From positions 62,001 to 126,000 of the forward strand of contig JAUMWB010000001.1 in NCBI GenBank assembly GCA_030529845.1: a stretch of 64,000 nt of DNA, read 5' to 3'. Below, piece after piece: positions 38,055 to 46,086 of this stretch. The notes beneath the pieces are model-generated. The model was given only the letters and a program-made list of their open reading frames with translations. It ran no database searches and had not been told where the DNA came from. The first letter of the stretch is position 1; every line of letters begins with the position of its first letter. This DNA comes from Rothia sp. (in: high G+C Gram-positive bacteria). Its GTDB lineage: Bacteria > Actinomycetota > Actinomycetes > Actinomycetales > Micrococcaceae. A program made the position numbers and the translations under genes.

Positions 38055-38663
38055 ATGAACATCTCAGTGATCGGCGCAGCAGGTATGGTCGGCTCAGCAA
38101 TCGTCGCAGAAGCTAAGAACCGCGGCCACGAAGTCACCAGCTACACCCGCAGCGGCTCAGCAGGCACCTCAGCTCTTGACCTGGCTAACACCGAAGCCCT
38201 GGTTGAGGTCATCAACTCTTCCGATGTCACCGTCATTTCTGTAGCTAGCCGCGATGACTACTCCGCTGCCAGTGCAGCCCACCGTGCTCTCATTGCCGCT
38301 GCCCCCACCGGCCGCTTCCTGGTTGTTGGCGGTGCCGGTGCCCTAAACGCTGGGGAGGGCCTGCTACTGGAGAGCCCCGACTTCCCCGCAGAATACCTGC
38401 CCGAAGCCAAGACCTTCGCAAGCATCCTTGACGACTACCGGGCTGCGTCCGGCCTGAACTGGACCATGCTGGCCCCCTCACCCATGATCGCCCCCGGCGC
38501 TCGCACCGGTGATTACCGCACCGAGCAGGACGTCCCCGCCGGTGCCTTCGTCTCCACCCAGGACTTTGCCGTAGCAGCCCTGGACGAAATCGAAAATCCC
38601 GCCCACGCCGGTACCCGCTTCACTGTTGCTTCCGCTGATGAGGCAGCAGCCCAGGGCCAATAA
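38055..38663 (+). CDS. NAD(P)-binding oxidoreductase, atypical SDR (NAD(P)H-binding family)
   Basis: 202-aa protein with an N-terminal Rossmann motif VIGAAGMVGSAIV (GxxGxxG) and the family pattern AAPTGRFLVVGGAGAL and LNWTMLAPSPMI. It lacks a clear catalytic YxxxK, as usual for this group of small atypical SDRs related to NmrA/YwnB proteins. AAGGAGAAAACCCC precedes the ATG. It is divergent from, and presumably controlled by, the HxlR regulator. Substrate unknown. Confidence 0.85.
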   Translation: MNISVIGAAGMVGSAIVAEAKNRGHEVTSYTRSGSAGTSALDLANTEALVEVINSSDVTVISVASRDDYSAASAAHRALIAAAPTGRFLVVGGAGALNAGEGLLLESPDFPAEYLPEAKTFASILDDYRAASGLNWTMLAPSPMIAPGARTGDYRTEQDVPAGAFVSTQDFAVAALDEIENPAHAGTRFTVASADEAAAQGQ

Positions 38664-38718
38664 ACAAATGGTTGACTAGAGAGGTTGATCCTTTTGAGCG
38701 AAACTGCCCTCTAGGCAA

Positions 38719-38789
38719 ATACCCCAGTTTTTATGCAGATACCCCAGTTAAAAACTGGGGTATCTGCACTTTAACGGGGGTACTAAAAT
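38719..38789 (+). promoter_or_regulatory. Promoter with perfect 16-bp palindrome before the MmcQ/YjbR gene
   Basis: TGCAGATACCCCAGTT (38734-38749) and its exact complement (38753-38768) are separated by AAA. A further direct copy of TACCCCAGTT lies 20 bp upstream (38720-38729), two helical turns away. TAAAAT at 38784-38789 is a -10 box 7 nt before the ATG, so the transcript is probably leaderless and the palindrome would cover the -35 region. It could alternatively be a terminator of the upstream gene. Confidence 0.6.
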
Positions 38790-38796
38790 TGGGTCC

Positions 38797-39198
38797 ATGC
38801 CCCTTTCCACCTCCCGCGCCCTCTACGAGGCGGCGTCCGCGCGTGCCCTGGCCCTGCCCGCAACCGAGCTCTACCGCTTCAGCCCCCGCAGCGATGCCGA
38901 AGCTGCCCGCGTTGCCGGCAAGTGGTTCATGCTGCTGGCTGAGAAGGACGGCACCCAGTTGGTCAACCTCAAAGCCCACCCGGCGGCGCGTCCGGCCTGG
39001 CACATGAACAAAACCCACTGGTACAGTCTTGTGCCCCACTCAGATGTGACCGGCGAGCTGTTAGCCGAGCTTATCGCCGAGTCCTATCTCACCGTGGTTG
39101 AGTCCCTGCCTGCCCGCAAGCGTCCGCCCGGCTGGCAGGATCTTGCAGAAAAACTCAAAGCGGCAGAATCTCACCCACCGAAAAACCCGCAGCCCTAA
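38797..39198 (+). CDS. MmcQ/YjbR family DNA-binding-like protein
   Basis: 133-aa protein with the family core WFMLLAEKDGTQLVNLK, the RPAWHMNKTHWYSL block and the C-terminal LLAELIAESYLTVVESLPARKRP. Members have a double-wing DNA-binding fold but no assigned cellular role. No Shine-Dalgarno is visible; a -10 box TAAAAT 7 nt upstream implies a leaderless mRNA. It lies between the SDR gene and hisD, with a striking palindrome upstream. Confidence 0.85.
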   Translation: MPLSTSRALYEAASARALALPATELYRFSPRSDAEAARVAGKWFMLLAEKDGTQLVNLKAHPAARPAWHMNKTHWYSLVPHSDVTGELLAELIAESYLTVVESLPARKRPPGWQDLAEKLKAAESHPPKNPQP

Positions 39199-39223
39199 TC
39201 GGCCACTGGCTTGACGGCCGCGT

Positions 39224-39229
39224 TAAAAT
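39224..39229 (+). promoter_or_regulatory. -10 box for leaderless hisD
   Basis: TAAAAT ends 6 nt before the GTG start of hisD, and no ribosome-binding site is present. The TTGACG at 39211 is only 7 bp away and cannot serve as its -35. Confidence 0.6.
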
Positions 39230-39235
39230 CAAAGA

Positions 39236-40606
39236 GTGAGCACAACAGACAACACCCAGAACTCCTCTGCCCCCGCAGACTTCACCCTGCGCACTATCGA
39301 CCTGCGCGGCAGCAACCACTCCTACGCAGAGCTGCGCCGTATCGTCCCGCGCCAGACCACCGAGTTCGTGGGGAACGCGCTCACCACCGTGCACGAGATT
39401 CTTGAGAACGTGCAGGCCCGCGGCGCTGACTACTTGCGGGAACTCTCTGCCCGTTTCGACGGAGTAGAGCAGGGCGCCCTGCGTGTACCTCAGAGTGCTA
39501 TCGACCGGGCAGTAGAGAACCTTGACCCGGGCGTCCGTAAGGGCCTAGAAACCGCCATCGAACGCACCCGCGCCTTTGCAGCTGCCCAGCGCCCCGCTGA
39601 CCAGACCATCGAAGTTGCCCCCGGGGCCGTCCTCACCAACCGATGGACCCCAGTGCGCCGCGCAGGCGTGTATGTGCCCGGCGGCCTGGCTGTCTACCCC
39701 TCATCGGTCATCATGAACACCGTACCCGCCCAGGCCGCGGGCGTCGGCTCCATTGTGCTCTGCACCCCGCCCCAAAAAGAATTCGGTGGCCTGCCCCACC
39801 CCACCATCCTGGGTGCAGCTGGCCTGCTGGGTATTACTGAAGTCTGGGCCATCGGCGGCGCCGGTGCCCTGGGTGCTATGGCCTACGGCCTGGACGACGC
39901 CGGTGACGTCCTCGAACCTGTCGACACCATCACCGGTCCCGGCAACATCTTTGTCGCCATGGCCAAGAGGGCCCTGCAAGGTGTTGTAGGTGTAGACGGC
40001 GAAGCCGGAACCACCGAAATCGCGGTCATCGCTGACGATACCGCCAACCCCGACTATGTTGCTGCCGACCTGATTTCCCAGGCCGAACACGACCCTAACG
40101 CCGGGTCCGTCCTGATTACCCACAGCCCTACCCTCGCCGCCGCAGTGCAGGACGCCATTGACCGCCGGGCGTCCGCCACAAAGCACAGCGAACGTGTTGC
40201 CACCGCTCTGACCGGCCCCCAGTCGGGTGTGGTGCTCACCGATAGCCTGGACGCCTCCATCGCCGTAGCTGACGCCTACGCCGCCGAGCACCTCGAAATC
40301 CACACCGAGAAGGCAGAAGAGGTTGCCGCTCGCGTGCGAAATGCTGGCGCTATCTTCATCGGCCCCTACTCGCCGGTACCCCTGGGCGACTACGCGGCAG
40401 GGTCCAACCACGTTTTACCCACCGGCGGTTCCGCTGCCTACGCCTCGGGGCTGAACACCACCGTCTTTATGAAGGCTGTTCAGCTCATCAACTACAGCGA
40501 AGGTGCCCTGGCTGAAATTGGAGATGCCATCGTTGCTATTGCCCAGGATGAAGACCTGCCCGCCCACGGTGAGGCCATCACCGCTCGTACCCGTGGTAGC
40601 CGATAA
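39236..40606 (+). CDS. hisD: Histidinol dehydrogenase
   Basis: 456-aa Zn-dependent enzyme that carries out the last two oxidations of histidine synthesis, histidinol to histidine with 2 NAD+. Family motifs: VPGGLAVYPSSVIMNTVPA, WAIGGAGALGAMAYG, GPGNIFVAMAKR, AEHLEIHT and YSPVPLGDYAAGSNHVLPT. GTG start, probably leaderless. The remaining his genes are not in the window. nrdR follows after 9 nt and is likely cotranscribed. Confidence 0.95.
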   Translation: MSTTDNTQNSSAPADFTLRTIDLRGSNHSYAELRRIVPRQTTEFVGNALTTVHEILENVQARGADYLRELSARFDGVEQGALRVPQSAIDRAVENLDPGVRKGLETAIERTRAFAAAQRPADQTIEVAPGAVLTNRWTPVRRAGVYVPGGLAVYPSSVIMNTVPAQAAGVGSIVLCTPPQKEFGGLPHPTILGAAGLLGITEVWAIGGAGALGAMAYGLDDAGDVLEPVDTITGPGNIFVAMAKRALQGVVGVDGEAGTTEIAVIADDTANPDYVAADLISQAEHDPNAGSVLITHSPTLAAAVQDAIDRRASATKHSERVATALTGPQSGVVLTDSLDASIAVADAYAAEHLEIHTEKAEEVAARVRNAGAIFIGPYSPVPLGDYAAGSNHVLPTGGSAAYASGLNTTVFMKAVQLINYSEGALAEIGDAIVAIAQDEDLPAHGEAITARTRGSR

Positions 40607-40615
40607 GGAGGACGC

Positions 40616-41092
40616 ATGAACTGCCCCTACTGCCGCAACTCGACCTCCAAGGTCGTTGATTCTCGCACCACCGAAGACAACTCAGCAATCCGTCGCCGTC
40701 GCCGCTGTGAATCCTGCGGAAAGCGCTTTACGACGGTTGAGACCACCGCTGTTTCAGTCATCAAGCGAAGCGGAGTCACGGAGCCTTTCAACCGGGCCAA
40801 AATTATTTCTGGTGTGCGCAAAGCCTGCCAGGGGCGCCCGGTCAGCGAAGACGATCTGGCCAAGCTGGCCCAAGAAGTCGAAGAGGCAATCCGGGCCAAG
40901 GGTCTTGCAGAGATAGATGCCCACGAGGTGGGTCTTTCTATCCTTGAGCCCCTCTCTAAGCTCGACACAGTAGCCTATCTGCGCTTTGCCAGTGTTTACC
41001 AGGCCTTTGAGTCACTCGATGACTTCGAGCGGGCTATTGCTGCCCTGCGTGAAGCCGGCGCGGACCAGGGGGAGCAACCCACCCTGCTTTAG
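40616..41092 (+). CDS. nrdR: Ribonucleotide reductase transcriptional repressor NrdR
   Basis: 158-aa regulator. The N-terminal zinc ribbon has Cys pairs in MNCPYCRNS and CESCGKRF; an ATP-cone follows ([21 protein letters not shown]). It senses ATP/dATP and represses nrd genes. AAGGAGG lies 6 nt before the ATG, a very strong ribosome-binding site. It is cotranscribed with hisD here rather than with an nrd gene. Confidence 0.95.
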   Translation: MNCPYCRNSTSKVVDSRTTEDNSAIRRRRRCESCGKRFTTVETTAVSVIKRSGVTEPFNRAKIISGVRKACQGRPVSEDDLAKLAQEVEEAIRAKGLAEIDAHEVGLSILEPLSKLDTVAYLRFASVYQAFESLDDFERAIAALREAGADQGEQPTLL

Positions 41093-41103
41093 CCCCAGAT
41101 ACA

Positions 41104-41162
41104 AGGACGCCGCCTACCACCTTCTCTACCCTCGGGCAAGGAAGGTGAGCAGGCGGCGTCCT
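41104..41162. terminator. Bidirectional hairpin between nrdR and ppgK
   Basis: AGGACGCCGCCT (41104-41115) pairs perfectly with AGGCGGCGTCCT (41151-41162), with ACCTTC/GAAGGT inside. No T-tract on either side, so Rho-independent strength is uncertain, but the position between convergent genes supports a terminator. Confidence 0.65.
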
Positions 41163-41182
41163 GCTAACTGAAGGCTCAGGCT

Positions 41183-42028
41183 TTAGCCCTGAGCAGCGGC
41201 GCGGCGCTCGTGCTCGCTGGGGTGACCGGCAGCCCACAGGGCTGCACCCACAATGCCGGCGTTATTGCGCAGCTGGGCCATGACCATGGGGGTGCGAATC
41301 TCATCTTCAAAGTAGGGCATGAACTTCTCGGGGTTCTTAGAGATACCGCCGCCGATGATAAACAGGTCGGGGGAGAAGAGGAACTCTACGTGGGAGAAGT
41401 AGCGGTGCAGGCGCTTACCGTACTTCTTCCAGGACAGCTCGTGAATCTCACGGGCACGGGCTGAGGCACGGGACTCAGCATTGTGGCCGTCAATCTCAAG
41501 ATGCCCCAGCTCGGTGTTGGGAATCAGCTGCCCGTTAATAATGAGGGCTGAACCGATACCGGTGCCCAGGGTAATGACGGCAATGAGGCCATCCTTATCC
41601 TTACCCTGACCGTAGGTGGCCTCAGCCAGGCCGGCGGCGTCTGCGTCGTTGAGGGCATAGACGATACGCCCGCCCAGGGCCTCGCTCATGATGCCCTCAA
41701 GGTCAGCACCAATCCAGGACTCGTGCACATTTGCAGCTGACAAGGTCACGCCGTTTTTCACAATGGCGGGAAAGTCAATGCCCACGGCTGAATCGGGCAG
41801 GGGAGCTAGCTCCCGGCCCTGCAACTCATCAACAATTTCCCGCACCACAGCAGCACAAGCCTCGGGGGTGGCAGGCTGGGGGGTGGGGATACGGAAGCGC
41901 TCGCCCACCAGCTGGCCGGTGCGGATATCGACGATACCGCCCTTCATACCGGTGCCTCCGATATCGATACCGATCACCAGGTCAGCTGCGGTGGGTGCCG
42001 GTACGTCGGGGGTTACTGCGTCAGTCAT
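41183..42028 (-). CDS. ppgK: Polyphosphate glucokinase
   Basis: 281-aa ROK-type sugar kinase that phosphorylates glucose using polyphosphate or ATP, typical of actinobacteria. Phosphate loop [16 protein letters not shown] at the N-terminus, second phosphate motif [11 protein letters not shown], catalytic Asp within [18 protein letters not shown] is 6 nt before the ATG. It lies 26 nt downstream of map on the same strand, so the two are probably an operon. Confidence 0.93.
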   Translation of the reverse strand: MTDAVTPDVPAPTAADLVIGIDIGGTGMKGGIVDIRTGQLVGERFRIPTPQPATPEACAAVVREIVDELQGRELAPLPDSAVGIDFPAIVKNGVTLSAANVHESWIGADLEGIMSEALGGRIVYALNDADAAGLAEATYGQGKDKDGLIAVITLGTGIGSALIINGQLIPNTELGHLEIDGHNAESRASARAREIHELSWKKYGKRLHRYFSHVEFLFSPDLFIIGGGISKNPEKFMPYFEDEIRTPMVMAQLRNNAGIVGAALWAAGHPSEHERRAAAQG

Positions 42029-42054
42029 GAGCGCTCCTTAGAGAATGATGGTGG

Positions 42055-42960
42055 TTAGGGCAGGGTGAGGATGTCAACGCCGTCGGCGGTAACAACCATG
42101 GTGTGTTCAAACTGGGCGGTACGTTTGCGGTCACGGGTGACGACCGTCCAGTCGTCCTCCCACATGTCCCATTCGATGGTGCCCAGGGTGAGCATAGGTT
42201 CGATGGTGAAGATCATGCCTTCTTCGATGACGGTGTTGTAGGCCGGGGCTGCGTCGTAGTGGGGGATAATCAGGCTGGAGTGGAACTCGCGGCCGACCCC
42301 GTGGCCGGTGAAGTCGCGCACGACGCCGTAGCCGAAGCGGGCGGCGTACTTTTCAATGACGCGGCCAATCACGTTGATTTCCCGGCCGGGGCGCACGGCC
42401 TTCATAGCCCGGTTGAGGGCTTCTTCGGTGCGCTCGACCAGCAGGCGGGACTCTTCGTCCACGTTCCCCACCAGCAGAGTGCGGTTGGTGTCGCCGTGCA
42501 TACCGTGCAGGTAGGCGGTTACATCGAGGTTGAGAATATCGCCGTCTTCAAGGACGGTGGAGTCGGGGATACCGTGGCAGATGACCTCGTTGAGGGAGGT
42601 GCAGACGCTCTTGGTGAAGCCCCGGTAGTCAACGGTGGAGGGATAGGCCCCGTGGTCGCAGATGTATTCGTGAACCAGCACGTCAATCTCGTTGGTGGTG
42701 GTGCCGGGAACCGCTATTTTTTCGGCTTCTACGATGGCGCCGGCGGCGATTTTGCCGGCGGCCCGCACCTTTTCAACTTCTTCGGGGGTATAGAAGTTTG
42801 AGCCTTGGCCTTCATTGGCTTCGGGCTTGCCCACGTATTCGGGGCGGACGATGTGCGCCGGTACCGGGCGCATGGGGGCAACGACGCCGGGCGTCAGGTT
42901 GCCCACGGGGGCTTTGCCCGGCTCGGCGGGCAGGTTGTGGTTTACAGTTGATGTCGACAT
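42055..42960 (-). CDS. map: Methionine aminopeptidase, type I
   Basis: 301-aa metallopeptidase removing N-terminal Met. The five metal ligands are recognisable: Asp in [10 protein letters not shown] and HGDTNRT, His in GHGVGREFH, Glu in FTIEPML and QFEHT. The ~45-residue N-terminal extension with Pro-rich segments resembles that of actinobacterial MetAP1c. TAAGCT 7 nt upstream of ATG and absence of a ribosome-binding site suggest a leaderless transcript. Confidence 0.95.
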   Translation of the reverse strand: MSTSTVNHNLPAEPGKAPVGNLTPGVVAPMRPVPAHIVRPEYVGKPEANEGQGSNFYTPEEVEKVRAAGKIAAGAIVEAEKIAVPGTTTNEIDVLVHEYICDHGAYPSTVDYRGFTKSVCTSLNEVICHGIPDSTVLEDGDILNLDVTAYLHGMHGDTNRTLLVGNVDEESRLLVERTEEALNRAMKAVRPGREINVIGRVIEKYAARFGYGVVRDFTGHGVGREFHSSLIIPHYDAAPAYNTVIEEGMIFTIEPMLTLGTIEWDMWEDDWTVVTRDRKRTAQFEHTMVVTADGVDILTLP

Positions 42961-42967
42961 GTCTTCT

Positions 42968-42973
42968 AGCTTA
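42968..42973 (-). promoter_or_regulatory. -10 box for leaderless map
   Basis: On the minus strand TAAGCT is followed by 7 nt (AGAAGAC) and then the ATG of map. Confidence 0.55.
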
Positions 42974-43084
42974 TCGGCTGGTCGCCAACCTGCCAGGCTA
43001 GGTACGTTGCCAAAAGCTGTATCTTTTGCCTAACCGGGCGTAAAGTGGTGCGTGCAACACTTTTGGCAATGAGAAGGAGACGCC

Positions 43085-43285
43085 GTGTCACTGAACGACT
43101 ACACCCCCGGCCCCCACGACACCCAGTACTGGTACAACCTGAGCACCGGCCAGGTCGAAGAAGGTCAGCAGTCCAAAATCACCGAGCTCTGGGGCCCCTT
43201 TGCCACCCGCGAAGAAGCTGAGCAGGCCATGGAGAAGGCCAAGAAGCGCAACGAAGAATGGGATGAGGGTAAGGACGCCTGGTAA
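43085..43285 (+). CDS. Small conserved SPOR-like protein
   Basis: 66-aa acidic protein (DTQYWYNLSTGQVEEG, LWGPFATREEAEQAMEKA). The GPFATREEAEQAME segment resembles half a SPOR repeat (glycan-binding in secreted proteins), but no signal peptide or membrane segment is present, so it should be cytosolic. Homologues occur beside map in related actinobacteria. AAGGAGA precedes the GTG start. Function unknown. Confidence 0.75.
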   Translation: MSLNDYTPGPHDTQYWYNLSTGQVEEGQQSKITELWGPFATREEAEQAMEKAKKRNEEWDEGKDAW

Positions 43286-43303
43286 GGAAGGAATTTTTTA
43301 CTA

Positions 43304-43564
43304 GCGTTGAGAAAGCTGACCCGGGCTCGCAGCGAAGCTGCTGGCTCGGATGAAGTGAGCGGGTACGTAGCACGCAAGAGCGAACGGAATCCGCTGCAAG
43401 GCGGGGCGTGAATCACGTGTGATGAGCACCGAGATTCCGAGCGTGCGAGGAAAATAAATCTTGGTGTGAATCTGGAGAGCTTGCGAGTCAGCCAGCGAAC
43501 CGGTGAGAGGGTCGGCAGCGATCGCGAGCCCCGGGTTAGCGACTCCTCTAGCTCTTGGCAACGC
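43304..43564. repeat. Palindromic intergenic repeat, copy 1 (long, nested form)
   Basis: Ends GCGTTG/CAACGC, then GACCCGGGCTCGC against GCGAGCCCCGGGTT near the borders (imperfect inverted repeat). It shares AGCGAAGCTGCTGGCTCGG (43331-43349) and TGAGAGGGTCGGCAGCGA (43504-43521) exactly with the copy at 49292. A further inverted repeat (CGGAATC/GATTCCG) is nested in its middle and makes this copy longer. It lies between the convergent 43085 gene and panB. Confidence 0.75.
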
Positions 43565-43571
43565 AGAATTT

Positions 43572-44456
43572 TTAACTGTCGAATCGGTGTTCCGCCGCCG
43601 GGTAGACCCCTGAGCGCACGTCTGCCCGGTAGGCGCTTGCTCCCTCAAAGAGGGTGTCGTAGAGGTTGGCGTACTGCTTGACGAAGCGGGCCATCTTGCC
43701 CTGGCGTAGGCCGAAGGCGTCCTGCCAGACCAGTACCTGCCCGCTGACGTCCGCCCCGGCCCCGATGCCGATGATGGGGATGCGTACCGAAGCATCAATC
43801 TCGGCGGCAACATCGGAGCGGGTCATTTCCATGAGTAGACAGAAAGCACCGGCTTCTTCAAGGGCCAGGGCGGTCTCTTTGAGTACCTGCCCGCCGTCGC
43901 GGCCCTGTACCCGGTAGCCGCCCAGGGTGTGCTCGGACTGGGGGGTGAAGCCGATATGAGCCATGACAGGGATTCCCGCTGCAACCATGGCGCGCACATG
44001 CTCCGTGTGGTGGGCGGTGGCTTCCATCTTGACCGCGTGGGCCCCGCCTTCTTTCATGAAGCGTACAGCGGTTGCTACAGCCTGGGCGGGAGACTGTTCA
44101 TAGGAGCCAAAGGGCAGGTCAGCTACAACCATAGCGCGCTGGGCAGCGCTTGAAACAGCCTTGACCAGGGGAAGCATCTCATCAACGGTGATGGTTAGGG
44201 TGGACTCGTGCCCCAGCACGTTGTTCCCCGCAGAGTCACCAATCAGCAGCAGCTCGATGCCGGCTCGGTCAAAAATAGTGGCGGTGAGAGCGTCATAGCT
44301 GGTGAGCATGGCGAACTTTTCACCGGCGTCCTTGGCCTGTTGTAGGTGCACGGTGCGCACCTTTTTGACGGAAAGGACGCTTGCCTCGGCCTGCTGGGCA
44401 GGGGCAGCGGGGGTGGGGGTTGAGGAACCGTAAGGTGCTGTTTCTTCGTTGACCAT
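43572..44456 (-). CDS. panB: 3-methyl-2-oxobutanoate hydroxymethyltransferase
   Basis: 294-aa TIM-barrel enzyme making ketopantoate from 2-oxoisovalerate and methylene-tetrahydrofolate for coenzyme A synthesis. Motifs: MLTSYDALTATIFDRAG, LIGDSAGNNVLGHEST, ADLPFGSYE, KMEATAHH-type substrate loop, PVMAHIGFTPQS and GIGAGADVSGQVLVW. The ATG at 44456 is preferred, with TAGAGT 7 nt upstream (leaderless); the upstream open frame overlaps the divergent glnA2 promoter. It has an N-terminal ~30-residue Pro/Ala extension. Close to glnA2 and glnE as in mycobacteria. Confidence 0.93.
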   Translation of the reverse strand: MVNEETAPYGSSTPTPAAPAQQAEASVLSVKKVRTVHLQQAKDAGEKFAMLTSYDALTATIFDRAGIELLLIGDSAGNNVLGHESTLTITVDEMLPLVKAVSSAAQRAMVVADLPFGSYEQSPAQAVATAVRFMKEGGAHAVKMEATAHHTEHVRAMVAAGIPVMAHIGFTPQSEHTLGGYRVQGRDGGQVLKETALALEEAGAFCLLMEMTRSDVAAEIDASVRIPIIGIGAGADVSGQVLVWQDAFGLRQGKMARFVKQYANLYDTLFEGASAYRADVRSGVYPAAEHRFDS

Positions 44457-44463
44457 GTTCTTA

Positions 44464-44469
44464 ACTCTA
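44464..44469 (-). promoter_or_regulatory. -10 box for leaderless panB
   Basis: Minus-strand TAGAGT followed by 7 nt (TAAGAAC) and the ATG; no ribosome-binding site is present. Confidence 0.55.
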
Positions 44470-44530
44470 GTGCTCTGCTGGCGCCCTGCAACCGGAGCGC
44501 GCCAGCTTAATCTCAGTCGGTGAAAGAAAT

Positions 44531-44546
44531 GTTTAAAACACGTTAC
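44531..44546. promoter_or_regulatory. Possible GlnR half-site pair upstream of glnA2
   Basis: Read on the minus strand this is GTAAC-N6-TAAAC, one base away from the actinobacterial GlnR pattern GTnAC-N6-GaAAC. It lies in the panB-glnA2 intergenic region. It is a single site with one mismatch, so confidence is low. Confidence 0.35.
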
Positions 44547-44673
44547 TGTTACCGGGGTCAGAGCGTGCCAGGTGGGCACGCAAGGCGGTTACGTTCTAGA
44601 GTTGATGCTAAGGATTCGTTTGCCCGCCCACCGGGGTGCGGGCGCCACCTTTAGACATGAACGGATAGGTTAC

Positions 44674-46017
44674 ATGGATCGTCAGCAAGAATTCGTTTTG
44701 CGCACCATCGAAGAGCGCAATGTGCGTTTCGTCCGCCTCTGGTTTACCGATGTGGTGGGCCAGCTTAAGTCTGTTGCTATTGCACCGGCTGAGGTTGAGA
44801 GCGCCTTCGACGAGGGTATCGGTTTTGACGGTTCATCGATTGAGGGTCTGTCCCGCGTGTACGAGTCAGATATGCTGCTGCAGCCTGACCCCTCTACCTT
44901 CCAGGTGCTGCCCTGGCGCGGGGATGAAGAGCCGACCTCCCGTATGTTCTGCGATATTCTCACCCCCGACGGGGAGCCCAGCGCCTCAGATACCCGCGGC
45001 GTGCTCAAGAACGTTCTGTCTAAGGCAGCGGGTATGGGCTTTACCTGCTACACCTCACCCGAGATTGAGTTTTACCTGCTCAAGTCAAAGGAACTGGGCC
45101 CCAGCGGCTTCCCCGAACCTGTCGATTCTGAAAGCTACTTCGACCATACCCCCGGTGGCGTGGTTCAGGACTTCCGCCGGAAGGCCGTGACCACCCTGGA
45201 AGAAATCGGTATCTCGGTGGAGTTCTCCCACCACGAGACCGGTCCCGGCCAGAACGAAATCGACCTGCGCCACGCTGACGCCCTGCAGACTGCCGATAAC
45301 ATTATGAGCTTCCGCACCGTCATCAAGGAAGTTGCCCTCTCCCAGGGCATCTACGCCACCTTCATGCCTAAGCCTTTTACCGAGCACGCTGGTTCTGGTA
45401 TGCACACCCACTTCTCCCTCTTTGAAGGCGATACCAACGCCTTCTTCGAAGCCGGGGCCGAGTACCAGCTCTCCCGCACCGCCAAGCACTTTATCGCCGG
45501 CGTCCTGCGCCACGCCCCCGAGTTCACCTCAGTGACCAACCAGTTCGTGAACTCCTACAAGCGCCTCTGGGGCGGCGGGGAAGCCCCCTCCTACGTTTCC
45601 TGGGGCCACAACAACCGTTCTGCCCTGGTTCGCGTTCCCCTCTACAAGCCCAACAAGATGCAGTCAGCCCGCATGGAATACCGCGGCATCGACTCAGCCG
45701 CCAACCCCTACCTGGCCTACGCCGTCATTCTGGCAGCGGGCCTCAAGGGTATTGAAAACGAGTACGAGCTGCCCAGTGCCGCCGTCACCGAAGACATCTC
45801 AGCCATGACCAGTGCCGAACGCCGCGCCATGGGCTACCACGCCCTGCCCTCATCTCTGCACGACGCTATCCACCGCACCGAAGAGTCAGAGTTTATGGCA
45901 GAGACCCTGGGGGAGCAGGTCTTTGAACAGTTCCTGCGGAACAAGCGCCGCGACTGGAACGCCTTCCGTGCCGAAGTGACCCCCTACGAGCTCAAGAACA
46001 ACCTCAGTATCCTCTAA
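44674..46017 (+). CDS. glnA2: Glutamine synthetase-like GlnA2
   Basis: 447-aa type I glutamine synthetase family protein, converting glutamate and ammonia to glutamine or acting on a related amine. Substrate and metal motifs: FDGSSIEGLSRVYESDM, EFSHHETGPGQNEIDLR, MPKPFTEHAGSGMHTHFSL and NSYKRLWGGGEAPSY. It lacks the ~25-residue insert of the larger GlnA1 type. The ATG at 44674 fits the family N-terminus MDRQQEFVLRTIEERNVRF. The order panB-glnA2-glnE-glnA1 matches M. tuberculosis Rv2225-Rv2220. ENEYELPSAA aligns with the adenylylation loop; whether the Tyr is modified is unknown. Confidence 0.92.
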   Translation: MDRQQEFVLRTIEERNVRFVRLWFTDVVGQLKSVAIAPAEVESAFDEGIGFDGSSIEGLSRVYESDMLLQPDPSTFQVLPWRGDEEPTSRMFCDILTPDGEPSASDTRGVLKNVLSKAAGMGFTCYTSPEIEFYLLKSKELGPSGFPEPVDSESYFDHTPGGVVQDFRRKAVTTLEEIGISVEFSHHETGPGQNEIDLRHADALQTADNIMSFRTVIKEVALSQGIYATFMPKPFTEHAGSGMHTHFSLFEGDTNAFFEAGAEYQLSRTAKHFIAGVLRHAPEFTSVTNQFVNSYKRLWGGGEAPSYVSWGHNNRSALVRVPLYKPNKMQSARMEYRGIDSAANPYLAYAVILAAGLKGIENEYELPSAAVTEDISAMTSAERRAMGYHALPSSLHDAIHRTEESEFMAETLGEQVFEQFLRNKRRDWNAFRAEVTPYELKNNLSIL

Positions 46018-46026
46018 CGTCTCAGG

Positions 46027-46060
46027 GCAGGCGCAACACCAAAATAGGTGTTGCGCCTGC
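46027..46060 (+). terminator. Hairpin between glnA2 and glnE
   Basis: GCAGGCGCAACACC, loop AAAATA, GGTGTTGCGCCTGC: a perfect 14-bp stem only 10 nt after the glnA2 stop and 27 nt before the glnE start. It probably terminates or attenuates transcription into glnE, or protects the glnA2 mRNA 3' end. Confidence 0.75.
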
Positions 46061-46086
46061 TGCGATTTAACCCCAAGGAGCTAGTG

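Noticed and set aside
39211-39229. TTGACG/TAAAAT as a -35/-10 pair before hisD
   Set aside because: Only 7 bp separate them; the -10 box may be real but the TTGACG cannot be its -35.
42103-42801. 232-codon open frame opposite map
   Set aside because: Gly/Val/Asp-rich translation typical of an antisense shadow; map has all catalytic ligands on the other strand.
43301-43813. 170-codon minus-strand open frame
   Set aside because: Runs through the palindromic repeat and into panB in another frame; no ribosome-binding site or homology.
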